64,000 nt of DNA from Candidatus Termititenax sp. (lineage in GTDB: Bacteria > Margulisbacteria > Riflemargulisbacteria > GWF2-35-9 > DYQY01): positions 115,683-179,682 of the forward strand of contig DYQY01000001.1 of the NCBI GenBank assembly GCA_020719045.1. Reading direction: 5' to 3'. How positions within the stretch are numbered: the stretch's first letter is position 1; each line of letters opens with the position of its first letter. A model generated the notes under the pieces. The model ran no database searches and was not told the origin of the DNA. It saw only the letters and a program-made list of their open reading frames with translations. Position numbers and translations under genes: made by a program. Below, piece by piece: positions 45,527 through 54,766 of the stretch.

Positions 45527-47283
45527 AAAGCATTTTGTAGTGCATGTATAATTTCAGCGTTATTATGAGTGTCGTAGACACCAAAGCCAAGGTCAGAGAA
45601 ATCTTTATAATCATGATAGGTCCAATGCATTCCTTTTGTATTCAAAATGTCAGCCATATCATTTATCCAATTAACTTGTTGTGCTGGTGCACCAGGGAAG
45701 CTAGTGATTCTGCCGATGCCTTGCGAGGGGTCTGCAACACCCCATTCGCCACAATATAGTGGAACGTTGTTGGCATTTGCCCAGTTGACGTAATAGTTTG
45801 TAATAGCGGTATTCATATAGTTTTTGTTTTGAACTGTTTGCCCAGTAAGCCTGTAAAACTCAAAAGCTGCGTATACTTCTCTTCCGGCACTTAGACTAGA
45901 GTTTACGTCCATTATAATTCTATATTTATAGCTATTTCCATATGTATAATCAAGGTAGTTTTGATAGCCATCCCACCAGGTTGTTTTCCATGTTGCCCAA
46001 CTATTAGTTCCCCAAAAAATACCGCTTGGGTCAAATTTTAACCAGCCATTTTCCAGTGTTCCTGCTGGATGTTCAGCGGCAACACCAGCTCCATTTCCAT
46101 CAGTATCAGCAACAAGGTACCAATTAGCTGGGTGGTTATCTGCTGTTGTTGTGTGAATGTTGTATCTTTTTGGTATATCAAAAGTCGAGTTTGTTACTGT
46201 GACGTTTACGGGAGCATTCGCAATATTGATGGCTCTTTCGACCCTAATATTATCAATAAGAATTTGACCATTTGCATTACCAACAAGAATACTGACGCCC
46301 ATCTTGTCCGTTATGGATAAGTTAGAATTTGAATAAATAAAATTGTCTACATCTAACCAGTCACTTGTTACAGTAACCCAGTTTCCAGCTGTGTTTCCAA
46401 CTTTAACTGAGTTTGTATACCAGCCACCAGTGTATGTTTCTGTTGCTTCTGCATAAGGATAATTCGCTCCAAGTTGGAAATATGGGTTGTCGTACACGGT
46501 TTGATGAGTAAATTTTATGGGCTTGTACCAGTGGAATTGGTATACAAGATTATCATCAGATAGCCTTTTAAAGGCTCCTGACAGGAAGTGTCCTGCGCTT
46601 GGATTGTCATATTTATTTACGGGGTCAGATATGAAGATGATGTGATTATCATTATTGTTTCTTATTTCTGCTATCATGTCTGTGTAATACGAATATAGTG
46701 TGATTTCATCAAAAGTGCTTGAACAGTAAGGCTCGTTAAGCAAGTCATATCCAGCTACTACGTTATTTGTGCTATACCTGTCAGATACTTTTTTCCAGAA
46801 GGCTTTAAGTTCAGGAATGTTCGGTTGACCAGAGCCACCGTTGTAAAAGCCACCACCAGAACCAGCGACTCCAAAGTAATGCAAGCTGAGAACAGCTTTT
46901 AGGTTTGAGGTAGCCATTTTTGCAAGCTGTTTGTCCATATAGGTAAAAAAATTTGCAGTATTATTAAGCCAGCTATATTGGATGTAGAATCTGACAACAT
47001 TCGCACCATTGTTCTGAATTGTTTGATAGTCATCAGTTGTTAGAATATAGGTTGTAGCTGGTGGGGCAGTTGCTTCTGTGTATACCCCATTGCTAAGGCA
47101 AAATCCCTTTAAGGTAACATTTTGACCAGAAGAATCTTTAATTATATTTCCAACAACCCGAATATGACCTTGTGGAATAATCACACTATCAGCTGTTCTA
47201 TTTGAGACCATTCCACACCCTCCGATTAACGCTCCTAGTAGCAAAACAGTGCACAATAACATAGACCTTATCAGTATAAACAT
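45523..47283 (-). CDS. glycoside hydrolase family 5 lipoprotein with an inserted domain
   Basis: 586 residues; lipobox IGGC (Cys23), so a lipid-anchored surface or periplasmic enzyme. GH5 features: LKGFCLSNGVYTE, ANVVRFYIQYSWL, acid/base Glu184 in DLLNEPYC, YQFHWYKP, nucleophile Glu513 in YCGEWGV, and WTYHDYKDF. Between the last beta strands (residues about 266-505) is a 240-residue insertion resembling carbohydrate-binding beta-sandwiches (ILIDNIRVE, GREVYAAFEFYR). Substrate is probably a beta-glucan or mannan. Divergent from the histidine kinase gene. Confidence 0.88.
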   Translation of the reverse strand: MFILIRSMLLCTVLLLGALIGGCGMVSNRTADSVIIPQGHIRVVGNIIKDSSGQNVTLKGFCLSNGVYTEATAPPATTYILTTDDYQTIQNNGANVVRFYIQYSWLNNTANFFTYMDKQLAKMATSNLKAVLSLHYFGVAGSGGGFYNGGSGQPNIPELKAFWKKVSDRYSTNNVVAGYDLLNEPYCSSTFDEITLYSYYTDMIAEIRNNNDNHIIFISDPVNKYDNPSAGHFLSGAFKRLSDDNLVYQFHWYKPIKFTHQTVYDNPYFQLGANYPYAEATETYTGGWYTNSVKVGNTAGNWVTVTSDWLDVDNFIYSNSNLSITDKMGVSILVGNANGQILIDNIRVERAINIANAPVNVTVTNSTFDIPKRYNIHTTTADNHPANWYLVADTDGNGAGVAAEHPAGTLENGWLKFDPSGIFWGTNSWATWKTTWWDGYQNYLDYTYGNSYKYRIIMDVNSSLSAGREVYAAFEFYRLTGQTVQNKNYMNTAITNYYVNWANANNVPLYCGEWGVADPSQGIGRITSFPGAPAQQVNWINDMADILNTKGMHWTYHDYKDFSDLGFGVYDTHNNAEIIHALQNAF

Positions 47284-47289
47284 TTCTGA

Positions 47290-47304
47290 ATTATAGCGTA
47301 TAAT
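47290..47304. promoter_or_regulatory. back-to-back -10 elements of GH5 and histidine kinase
   Basis: Minus strand TATAAT (47295-47290) 6 bases from the GH5 ATG; + strand TATAAT (47299-47304) 9 bases from ATG 47314. Only 30 bases separate the two start codons, so the promoters cannot both be occupied at once. Confidence 0.55.
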
Positions 47305-47313
47305 AATGGTTAT

Positions 47314-48450
47314 ATGAAATATTTAGCTCGAAGATATGTTATAAGCCTTATAGTGTTGCTCTCACTTTCTTTTGTTGCAAATATTTTTATTTTGCAAAAT
47401 AGTTTAGCAAAGCATACCGAAAGAATACTTAATAGTGAAAGCATAAAGGCATTGCCAATAGTAGAGGTTAGGAACATACATGAGGCTATTTTATTTGCAA
47501 AAGTAGGCTTAATTAGTCATATCTCAATCCCTCTTTTTTTAGTTCATTTACTAATTTTTTTAATATTAGCGATTGTGCTGTATAGATTAACCAAGAAGAG
47601 TATGAAACAAATAGAAGAATTATCGAGTGAGATGGATAACTTCTCTTTTACCTATAGTGAAGAATTTCCGCGTATGGAATTGGAAGGTAAGGAGCAAATC
47701 TCAAGCTTGGTAAGGTCATTTAATCAGCTGAGGCATAAGGTTCTTGAGACGGTTTCGGATATTAAGGAAATGTCTAACTATAAACAAGAATTTATGACGA
47801 ATGTTACCCACGAGCTCAAGACACCATTAACTAGTGTTTTGGGATATATTGAAACGCTTGAGGCAGGTGCATTGGATGAACCAGAACATAATAGAGTTTT
47901 TTTGGAGGCTATCAGAAGAAACGTTGAAAGACTATCAGCCTTAGTCGGGGACATTCTAAATTTATCAAAAATTGAGAATCGACCATCAGTCAAAAAAAGG
48001 ATAAACGTATTAGACGTATTTCAGTTAGTTGCTAATGATTATGACTTATATAACAGAAAGAACGTTGTGATTGTCATTAATTATAGAAAAATAATTATGA
48101 ATGCAGACCCAGATGAAATATATTCTGCGTTTTCTAATTATATTACCAACGCGCTTAAGTATTCTCCGACAGGTGATATTAGGATAAAGCTAACAATGAA
48201 AGATAACCAGTTGTTTTTCTCGGTTAGAGACAGTGGACCTGGTATAGAGCAGGAACACACACAAAGAGTATTTGAGAGATTTTATAGAATAGATAAGGGC
48301 CGTTCTAGAAAAGATGGAGGAACTGGGCTTGGTTTAGCAATAGTTAAGAAAGTTGTAGAGAAATATGGCGGAATAGTTGGTATAACAAGTTTTGTGGGTA
48401 AGGGTTCAGAGTTTTATTTTACGTTGCCATTAGAAAGTATTGAGGAGTAA
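47314..48450 (+). CDS. membrane sensor histidine kinase, PhoR-like
   Basis: 378 residues: membrane helix 8-28, short periplasmic stretch, second helix about 62-92, HAMP-like linker, HisKA with phospho-His in MTNVTHELKTPLTSVLGYIETL, HATPase with NYITNALKYSPTG, DSGPGIEQEH and GGTGLGLAIVKKVVEKYGG. Domain order and sequence match PhoR-type kinases; the signal is unknown. Followed by its response regulator after 91 bases. Confidence 0.93.
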   Translation: MKYLARRYVISLIVLLSLSFVANIFILQNSLAKHTERILNSESIKALPIVEVRNIHEAILFAKVGLISHISIPLFLVHLLIFLILAIVLYRLTKKSMKQIEELSSEMDNFSFTYSEEFPRMELEGKEQISSLVRSFNQLRHKVLETVSDIKEMSNYKQEFMTNVTHELKTPLTSVLGYIETLEAGALDEPEHNRVFLEAIRRNVERLSALVGDILNLSKIENRPSVKKRINVLDVFQLVANDYDLYNRKNVVIVINYRKIIMNADPDEIYSAFSNYITNALKYSPTGDIRIKLTMKDNQLFFSVRDSGPGIEQEHTQRVFERFYRIDKGRSRKDGGTGLGLAIVKKVVEKYGGIVGITSFVGKGSEFYFTLPLESIEE

Positions 48451-48451
48451 T

Positions 48452-48468
48452 GTTACGATTGCGTTACG
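48452..48468 (+). promoter_or_regulatory. direct repeat upstream of the response regulator
   Basis: GTTACG-N5-GTTACG, period 11, the spacing used by OmpR/PhoB-family regulators. A weaker GTTATG follows at 48472. It lies about 35 bases ahead of the -35 element. Confidence 0.4.
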
Positions 48469-48503
48469 TTGGTTATGTTTTGATAAAGAATAGCCTGACC
48501 GTC

Positions 48504-48532
48504 TTTCAAAGATAGTAGTTATTTGTGATAAT
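48504..48532 (+). promoter_or_regulatory. promoter of the response regulator
   Basis: -35 TTTCAA (48504-48509), 17-base spacer, -10 GATAAT (48527-48532), 9 bases to ATG 48542. A GAGAAG lies just before the ATG. Confidence 0.5.
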
Positions 48533-48541
48533 TGAGAAGAA

Positions 48542-49234
48542 ATGATAAATATACTAATTGTAGATGACGAAAAAGATATTGTTGATTTAATTAAGTTTAA
48601 CTTAAAGCGTAATGGCTATAATGTTTTAGAGGCATACGATGGTGAGGAAGCTTTGGTTATGGCAAAGAGTAGCCCAGTTGACCTTATACTCCTAGATTGG
48701 ATGTTACCTAAAAAAGACGGGATAGATGTTTGTAGAGAACTTAAACATGAGAACTCAACAAAAAATATACCAGTTATCATGGTGTCAGCTAAGAATGAGG
48801 AGTTTGATGTTGTCTTAGCTCTAGAAATCGGAGCTGATGACTATATTTCTAAACCTTTTAGCGTAAGAGAGTTATTGGCTAGGGTAAAGGTAGTTCTTAA
48901 AAGGTATAAAGATATTCCAACTGAAGAAGAAAGCGAGACTATAACTATCAATGGGTTAGTTATAGATGAAAATAGATACTCTGCATCTTATGCTGGAACA
49001 AACTTGGGGCTTACAAAAACAGAGTTTAATCTTCTGATAACCTTGGCTAAGCATAAATCCAAGGTGTATACTAGAGAGCAATTACTCTATAAGGTTTGGG
49101 GCGATGACTTCTTTGGAGATAATAGAGTTGTAGATGTTCATATAAGAAGATTACGGTCTAAAATAGAAGCAGTAACAACTGATGAGTTTGTTAGGACTAT
49201 ACGTGGTGTAGGATATAAATTCGTAGAGTTTTAA
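48542..49234 (+). CDS. PhoB/OmpR-family response regulator
   Basis: 230 residues: receiver domain with DDEKD acidic pair, phospho-acceptor Asp in LILLDWMLP, Thr/Ser in VMVSAKNEE and Lys in ISKPFSVREL; winged-helix DNA-binding domain with LTKTEFNLLITLAKHKSKVYTREQLLYKVWG and RVVDVHIRRLRSKIE. Pairs with the preceding PhoR-like kinase. Direct repeats upstream suggest autoregulation. Confidence 0.95.
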   Translation: MINILIVDDEKDIVDLIKFNLKRNGYNVLEAYDGEEALVMAKSSPVDLILLDWMLPKKDGIDVCRELKHENSTKNIPVIMVSAKNEEFDVVLALEIGADDYISKPFSVRELLARVKVVLKRYKDIPTEEESETITINGLVIDENRYSASYAGTNLGLTKTEFNLLITLAKHKSKVYTREQLLYKVWGDDFFGDNRVVDVHIRRLRSKIEAVTTDEFVRTIRGVGYKFVEF

Positions 49235-49353
49235 TTTTTTACAAACATAGTGTATAATCTATTTAATGTAGTCTTTAAGAAGAAACAGGGGGTGGTTTTT
49301 TATAAAACAAGACAGAGTTCATTTATGTTTCAAAATATGAGAGGAGAAAAGTA

Positions 49354-50283
49354 ATGAAAAAATTAGTATTAGCTACATTAGTTGTTTTTTCAATTGGCGT
49401 ATTCGCAACTGAAATTACTGCAAAAACATATGGTTCGTGGGGATTTGATTTAAATAGAGATTCAGATGTGCAAACATTTGCGTTAGCAAAGACATACACA
49501 GATGCTTCATATACAATAGGAGATTCTAAGATAGTTGGAACAGTAAGATGGGATAAAATAGCTAATGCAACAGCAGCGGCACCAGCATCACCAGCAGCTT
49601 TAGATTATCTTTTGATTGATACACCTGTTGGTAGCGGTATGTTAAGAATAGGTAAGCAGAGATTAGGTTTAGGAAACTATGGAAAAGGTATACCACAAAC
49701 AACTCCTTTCTTAACAGCAACTTGTTTGAAAGAAACAGGTGTTTCTTATGCTGATGATATGTTTGGTCTTCCAACAAAAGTATTTTTAGCTAAAAGTGTA
49801 TTCTTTTTAGATAAACAAGGAACTTCTGGTGAAGGTAAGGGCGCTCTTGGTGTATTAGTAGATACAAAGATGGGTTCAAAGATTGGTGTGATTTATCAAG
49901 CTGATACATTTGCAGATAAAGCTGGAACATCAGTATATGCTGATTATGTTGCATCTTTGATGGGTGTTAATTTTCAATTACAAGGTTTCTATGACCTAAG
50001 TGATGAAGCTGAGGCTGCATCTATTGTTGCTGGCTCAGTAACTTCTGCTAGACGTTTAGTTAACCTAGCTGTAGATACAAAAGTAGCAGGTTTAGGTACA
50101 GTATATGGTTATATTTTTTCAAACTTAAACGAGATGAACAACGCAACATTGATTACTCAATATGCAGTTGGTCTTGAGTATATGTTAAGTAAAGCTATGA
50201 ACTTAGTTGTTGAGTATGCTGAATTAGACAAGACAGCAGGCAAGATACAATCAGTAAAAGCTTCTTTTGAATTTGAGATTTAA
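49354..50283 (+). CDS. porin-like outer-membrane protein
   Basis: 309 residues with a signal peptide (MKKLVLATLVVFSIGVFA). The mature part is beta-strand-rich: alternating hydrophobic residues with GSGMLRIGKQRLGLGNYG and a C-terminal VKASFEFEI with terminal aliphatic residue, resembling trimeric-porin-like barrels. A 5' leader of about 95 bases has a GAGGAG ribosome site. It follows the two-component genes, which may regulate it, but the direct repeat is not repeated here. Strong terminator follows. Confidence 0.8.
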   Translation: MKKLVLATLVVFSIGVFATEITAKTYGSWGFDLNRDSDVQTFALAKTYTDASYTIGDSKIVGTVRWDKIANATAAAPASPAALDYLLIDTPVGSGMLRIGKQRLGLGNYGKGIPQTTPFLTATCLKETGVSYADDMFGLPTKVFLAKSVFFLDKQGTSGEGKGALGVLVDTKMGSKIGVIYQADTFADKAGTSVYADYVASLMGVNFQLQGFYDLSDEAEAASIVAGSVTSARRLVNLAVDTKVAGLGTVYGYIFSNLNEMNNATLITQYAVGLEYMLSKAMNLVVEYAELDKTAGKIQSVKASFEFEI

Positions 50284-50307
50284 TTAGTTAGCTTTTAGAA
50301 GTTAGTT

Positions 50308-50339
50308 AAAAAGGCCAGACATTTGTCTGGCCTTTTTTA
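50308..50339. terminator. bidirectional intrinsic terminator
   Basis: Stem GGCCAGAC/GTCTGGCC (50313-50320 and 50325-50332), loop ATTT, flanked by A-run and T6. Serves the porin-like gene on + and folC on -. Confidence 0.93.
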
Positions 50340-51455
50340 TTTAAGAATACTCCCTAAGAAATAGATTGACCCTGTAATGATAAGATTGTTTTTAGTAGAT
50401 TTGATTAATTTACTGGTTTCATTCATTGGAAGAACCTTAAGGTTTTTAATATCTTTTGTTATATCAATGAGACTAGTAAGAGGAACAGCCTTATAAAAAT
50501 CAAACTCAGTAATATAGAGTGTTTTGGCTACGGCTGAAAGCATATCAGCCATTTCCTTGATGTCTTCATCTGACTTCTGAGACACAGAAAAGATAATATT
50601 TGTTTCTAAATTATGCAGTTTTATATATTTAACAAGCTGTTCAATGCCTTGTATGTTATGTGCGGCATCAGCAAGGATTAGCGGTGATTTAGAGATTTTT
50701 TGCATACGTCCTATTTGTCGAGTGTTTTTAATAGTGACAGGCTCAAAGCCAAGAATAGTTATTGCTTTGTCTGCAAGAAGTTTATTGTTTATTAAATAGT
50801 TTTCAGAGGTTGGATCAACACAGAACAATGGGCTATTCAGCTCAGTGGTTTTGTTATGGAACATTGCCCTTATTTCATCAGGCTGGTTAAATGTCACAAG
50901 CGGTATTTCATGTTTAACAATCCCTAGCTTTTCTGCGGCTATTTCCCGAAGGGTGTTTCCAAGAATTGCCTGATGGTCATAGGAGATAGTAGTAATAACC
51001 GTTAGTATAGGGATTACGATGTTTGTTGCATCCAGCCTTCCTCCAAGCCCAGTCTCTAAAACAACAAAATCAACCTGTTCATCTTTAAAATATAGAAACG
51101 CAACAAGAGTAAGTATTTCAAACTCAGTCAAAGAGATAGCGTTTGTCTTGTCCTTTATTAAAGAGATATAGGAGCTAAGTTTGCTGCTGCTTATTTTGGT
51201 TCCGTTTATTTGAAAACGTTCAGTATACGAGAACAGGTGAGGCGAGGTGTATATCCCAACTTTACTACCATGGTGTTCAAGCGTTTGAGCTATGAAGTCC
51301 GCAGTAGTTCCTTTTCCATTAGTGCCTGCTATATGAATGTATTTTAATCCTAAGTGTGGATTGCCAAGTAGAGCAAGTGCTTTTGTGATGTGGGTAAGGT
51401 CATAGTTGATTCCAGAGGTCTTAGCTAGTTCACAGAGCTGTTTTTCTATATTCAC
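50337..51455 (-). CDS. folC: folylpolyglutamate synthase / dihydrofolate synthase
   Basis: Adds glutamates to folates. P-loop GTNGKGTTADFIAQTL, GIYTSPHLFSYTERFQING, ETGLGGRLDATNI, and SYDHQAILGNTLREIAAEKLGI are diagnostic. 372 residues, short C-terminal domain. The start is GTG 51455 directly after the valS stop, so translation is coupled. Confidence 0.95.
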   Translation of the reverse strand: MNIEKQLCELAKTSGINYDLTHITKALALLGNPHLGLKYIHIAGTNGKGTTADFIAQTLEHHGSKVGIYTSPHLFSYTERFQINGTKISSSKLSSYISLIKDKTNAISLTEFEILTLVAFLYFKDEQVDFVVLETGLGGRLDATNIVIPILTVITTISYDHQAILGNTLREIAAEKLGIVKHEIPLVTFNQPDEIRAMFHNKTTELNSPLFCVDPTSENYLINNKLLADKAITILGFEPVTIKNTRQIGRMQKISKSPLILADAAHNIQGIEQLVKYIKLHNLETNIIFSVSQKSDEDIKEMADMLSAVAKTLYITEFDFYKAVPLTSLIDITKDIKNLKVLPMNETSKLIKSTKNNLIITGSIYFLGSILK

Positions 51456-54047
51456 TTATAGTTCTGATAGTTTGGTTTCAATAAGCTTTAATTTAGCTTC
51501 ATTTTCTTCTAGAGACTGTTTTTGTTTTTCTATAACTTCAGGAGGCGCATTATCTGTAAAGCCTTTGTTGCCAAGCTTGTTTTTTAGACCAATAATTGTA
51601 GCAGAAATCTTTTCAGCTTCTTTTTGTAGTTTTTCTTTTTCTTTACCAGTATCAATAAGTCCAGCTAGAGGAAGATAGATTACAGTGTTTTCTGAAACAA
51701 CAGCATAGGCATGTTGTTCGCTTGGGGCAGAGCTTGTTTCTAGAAAACTTGTTGCTTCAAGTCCAGCTAGCATTGTTATGTATTGTTCATATTCAGATAT
51801 ATTTGGTATCGTTGAACAAACAAGTAGGTTTCCTTTTCTGCTTCCAGCGATATTTTTTTCAGCTTTTATGTTTCTAGTGCTTTTGATTATTGATTTTGCT
51901 TCTTCAAAGACAGAAGAATCAAAGGATGAAGATGCTGTTTCTGGCCAAGCAGAAAGCATGATAGATGTTTTTTCTATATCATCAAAAAGCGGATGGGTTT
52001 TAAGTTGTTGCCAGATTTCTTCAGTAATAAAAGGAATAATCGGATGAAGCAACTTAAGTACTCCGTTTAGTATGTAGATAAGCGTTGGTTGTGATTCTTT
52101 TTTGGTTAGCTTTGTCATTTCAATATACCAGTCGCAGAACTCGTTCCATACAAACTCGTAAAGCTTTTCTACAACAAAATTAAATTCAAATTCATTATAG
52201 TATTTATCAGTCTCATCAGTAATTTTTTTGAAAGTTGAGAGTATCCATTTATCAGCATTGGTTGCTCCAATTTCGCCAGAAGTTTCTGGTTCTTGCATCA
52301 GGATGTATCTTGAAACGTTCCATAGTTTATTAACAAAGTTTCTGCTTGATACTAGCTTGTCATCCATTAGCCTAATATCTTGACCACCAGAGGTTACAAG
52401 CGATGCAAGTGTAAACCTTAGTACATCAGCACCTTTTTCTTGGATGATAATAAGCGGGTCTATAACATTGCCAAGGGATTTGCTCATTTTTCTTCCTTCG
52501 GCATCTCTTACAAGGCCGTGAATATAAACCTTTCTAAAAGGAACATCGTTCATATTAAATAGCCCCATAGTAATCATTCTAGATACCCAGAAAGTTATGA
52601 TGTCATAACCAGTAACTAGTACACTAGTTGGATAAAAATCTTTTAAGTCTTGTGTGTTTTCAGGCCAGCCAAGCGTAGAGAAAGGCCAAAGTGCAGAAGA
52701 GAACCAAGTATCAAGTACGTCTTCATCTTGTTTTACATTTTTGCTTCCACAATTACAAGAGGTAACCTCTGTAGCTGATACTGTTTCGCTACCACAGTCT
52801 TCGCAGTACCAAACAGGGATACGGTGGCCCCACCATATTTGTCTGGAAATACACCAAGGTCTAATATTTTCCATCCAGTCAAAATATAGTTTCTCCCATC
52901 TTTCAGGGATAAACTGGATGTCTTTATTCTTTACAGTACTAATTGGTTTCTCTACAAGCTGTTTCATATCAATGAACCATTGTTTAGAAAGATAAGGTTC
53001 AATCGTTGTATCACATCTGTAGCAATGACCAACAGCATGGCTATGCTCGTCTGTTTTTTCTAGTAGGCCTAGTTCTTCAAGGTCTTTAATGATTTGTTTT
53101 CTAGCAATATATCTATCTTGGTTTTGATACTTAGCAGGTGCATTTTCGTTCATTACTGCACTGGTATCCATAACAATAACTTTTTCAAGACCGTGTCTTA
53201 GTCCTATTTGAAAGTCATTTGGGTCGTGGGCTGGTGTTACTTTGACAGCGCCTGTACCGAATGTTTTATCAACATGATGGTCTGCAAGGATAGGGATTCT
53301 TTTGTTAGTTAATGGAAGCAAAAGCTCTTTTCCTATGAGTGATAAATATCGTTCGTCAGACGGATTAACAGCAACAGCAGTGTCGCCAAACATGGTTTCT
53401 GGGCGCGTAGTTGCAACAGTAATGAATGTTGAAGGGTTGCTTGCTACGGGGTACTTAATGTGCCACAAATGACCTTGTTCATCTTTATGATCAACCTCGA
53501 TATCAGAGATAGCAGTATGGCATCTAGGACACCAGTTAACAATGTAAGTGTCTCTGTACAGAAGTTTCTCATTATAAAGCCTGACAAAGTTTTCTTTAAC
53601 AGCCTCACTTAGGCCATCGTCCATTGTGAATCTTTCGTGCTCCCAATCACAAGAAGCTCCAAGTTTTCTAAGCTGGCTGGTTATTCTGTTGCCATATTCC
53701 TCTTTCCATTGCCATACTCGTTCAACAAACTTTTCTCTGCCTAGTTCTTCACGGCTTGAGCCTTGTTTTTTGAGTTCTTTTTCTACAACGTTTTGGGTTG
53801 CAATGCCAGCATGGTCGGTTCCAGGAACCCACAATACACGGTCACCTTTGAGCCTATGATATCTAGCAATAATATCTTGTAGTGTATTATCTAGAGCATG
53901 TCCGAGATGAAGTGCTCCAGTGACATTTGGTGGAGGTATTACCATAGAAAATGGTTTTCCTGTTTTCTTTGGGGTAAAGTATTTGTTGTCTTCCCATATT
54001 TTATACCATTTATCCTCTACGTGTTCGTGGTTATAGTTCTTTTCCAT
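51456..54047 (-). CDS. valS: valyl-tRNA synthetase
   Basis: 863 residues, class I. HIGH motif PPPNVTGALHLGHALDNTLQD, editing domain (TTRPETMFGDTAVAVNP), KMSKS motif GRKMSKSLGNVIDP, GADVLRFTLASL, and C-terminal coiled-coil arm (KEKLQKEAEKISATIIGLKNKL). Overlaps the upstream secreted-protein gene as TAATG, and folC follows. Confidence 0.98.
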   Translation of the reverse strand: MEKNYNHEHVEDKWYKIWEDNKYFTPKKTGKPFSMVIPPPNVTGALHLGHALDNTLQDIIARYHRLKGDRVLWVPGTDHAGIATQNVVEKELKKQGSSREELGREKFVERVWQWKEEYGNRITSQLRKLGASCDWEHERFTMDDGLSEAVKENFVRLYNEKLLYRDTYIVNWCPRCHTAISDIEVDHKDEQGHLWHIKYPVASNPSTFITVATTRPETMFGDTAVAVNPSDERYLSLIGKELLLPLTNKRIPILADHHVDKTFGTGAVKVTPAHDPNDFQIGLRHGLEKVIVMDTSAVMNENAPAKYQNQDRYIARKQIIKDLEELGLLEKTDEHSHAVGHCYRCDTTIEPYLSKQWFIDMKQLVEKPISTVKNKDIQFIPERWEKLYFDWMENIRPWCISRQIWWGHRIPVWYCEDCGSETVSATEVTSCNCGSKNVKQDEDVLDTWFSSALWPFSTLGWPENTQDLKDFYPTSVLVTGYDIITFWVSRMITMGLFNMNDVPFRKVYIHGLVRDAEGRKMSKSLGNVIDPLIIIQEKGADVLRFTLASLVTSGGQDIRLMDDKLVSSRNFVNKLWNVSRYILMQEPETSGEIGATNADKWILSTFKKITDETDKYYNEFEFNFVVEKLYEFVWNEFCDWYIEMTKLTKKESQPTLIYILNGVLKLLHPIIPFITEEIWQQLKTHPLFDDIEKTSIMLSAWPETASSSFDSSVFEEAKSIIKSTRNIKAEKNIAGSRKGNLLVCSTIPNISEYEQYITMLAGLEATSFLETSSAPSEQHAYAVVSENTVIYLPLAGLIDTGKEKEKLQKEAEKISATIIGLKNKLGNKGFTDNAPPEVIEKQKQSLEENEAKLKLIETKLSEL

Positions 54048-54682
54048 TAAAGTCCTTCTTGAACAATGAAGCTATTTAGAATATCTTTTATTGTTTTGCT
54101 ATAACGTTTCCAGGTGTCTTCATGAGCTTTTGCTGTTACGATATAAACCAAGTTAGGTTCTTTCACATATACATCTTCCGCAGAGATTGTAGTATAGAAA
54201 CTTAAGTCTTCAGTTAGTTCTTGCCTTCTATAAACAGCGCTTATCTTTTCACTTACTCCAAGCTTTAATGCATCAGCATAGCTTAGGTGTTTTGATGCTA
54301 GGACATCCCATCTATCCCAAACAGCTCCACCTCTATAATGATAAACAGTACTTGCTGTTATTGTTTCAACTGCTGGATAGGCGCGAAGTGTGATTGTTAT
54401 GTCGTCACCGTTCTTAGGAGTAGCAACTAAACGGAAATCACCAGATGAAGCGTCAAAGGTCCAAGTTGCAGGAAACACTAAAGAGCAATTCATTGCGTCA
54501 AAGCTAAATTTCTTTTTTGCAGAAGTTGTTTCGACTACAGGTTCACTTGGTGGTAATACAATTGTTTCAGTGGTAATAGTTTGTTGAGTTAATGAGTTTA
54601 GGCTTTTTATGATAATGACCTGCTCATTTTCAGCAAATACCATGCATGATAATAGGACTAGTATTAAAAGGAACTTTTTCAT
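54047..54682 (-). CDS. exported protein of unknown function upstream of valS
   Basis: 211 residues with signal peptide MKKFLLILVLLSCMVFAENE (cleavage after FAE region). The mature part has a proline/threonine linker and a domain with SLVFPATWTFDASSG... and a C-terminal KAHEDTWKRYSKTIKDILNSF helix, a pattern seen in PsbP-like/DUF1795-type proteins. Function unknown. A leaderless-type promoter precedes it; the last base overlaps valS, an unusual partner. Confidence 0.75.
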   Translation of the reverse strand: MKKFLLILVLLSCMVFAENEQVIIIKSLNSLTQQTITTETIVLPPSEPVVETTSAKKKFSFDAMNCSLVFPATWTFDASSGDFRLVATPKNGDDITITLRAYPAVETITASTVYHYRGGAVWDRWDVLASKHLSYADALKLGVSEKISAVYRRQELTEDLSFYTTISAEDVYVKEPNLVYIVTAKAHEDTWKRYSKTIKDILNSFIVQEGL

Positions 54683-54688
54683 GTCTGT

Positions 54689-54717
54689 ATTTTACCCCAC
54701 CCAATATGTTGAGTAAA
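54689..54717 (-). promoter_or_regulatory. leaderless-type promoter of the exported protein-valS-folC unit
   Basis: Minus strand -35 TTTACT (54717-54712), 17-base spacer, -10 TAAAAT (54694-54689), 6 bases to ATG 54682. Confidence 0.6.
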
Positions 54718-54730
54718 GCAAAGTATGGTT

Positions 54731-54760
54731 TTGCATAAGCAACAAATTTACTGATATACT
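54731..54760 (+). promoter_or_regulatory. leaderless-type promoter of the divergent exported protein
   Basis: -35 TTGCAT (54731-54736), 18-base spacer, -10 TATACT (54755-54760), 6 bases to ATG 54767. Confidence 0.65.
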
Positions 54761-54766
54761 AGGCTT

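Noticed and set aside
48450-48515. 21-residue ORF between the histidine kinase and the response regulator
   Set aside because: Start only overlaps the kinase stop, the ribosome site is too close, and the direct repeats and promoter explain the sequence.
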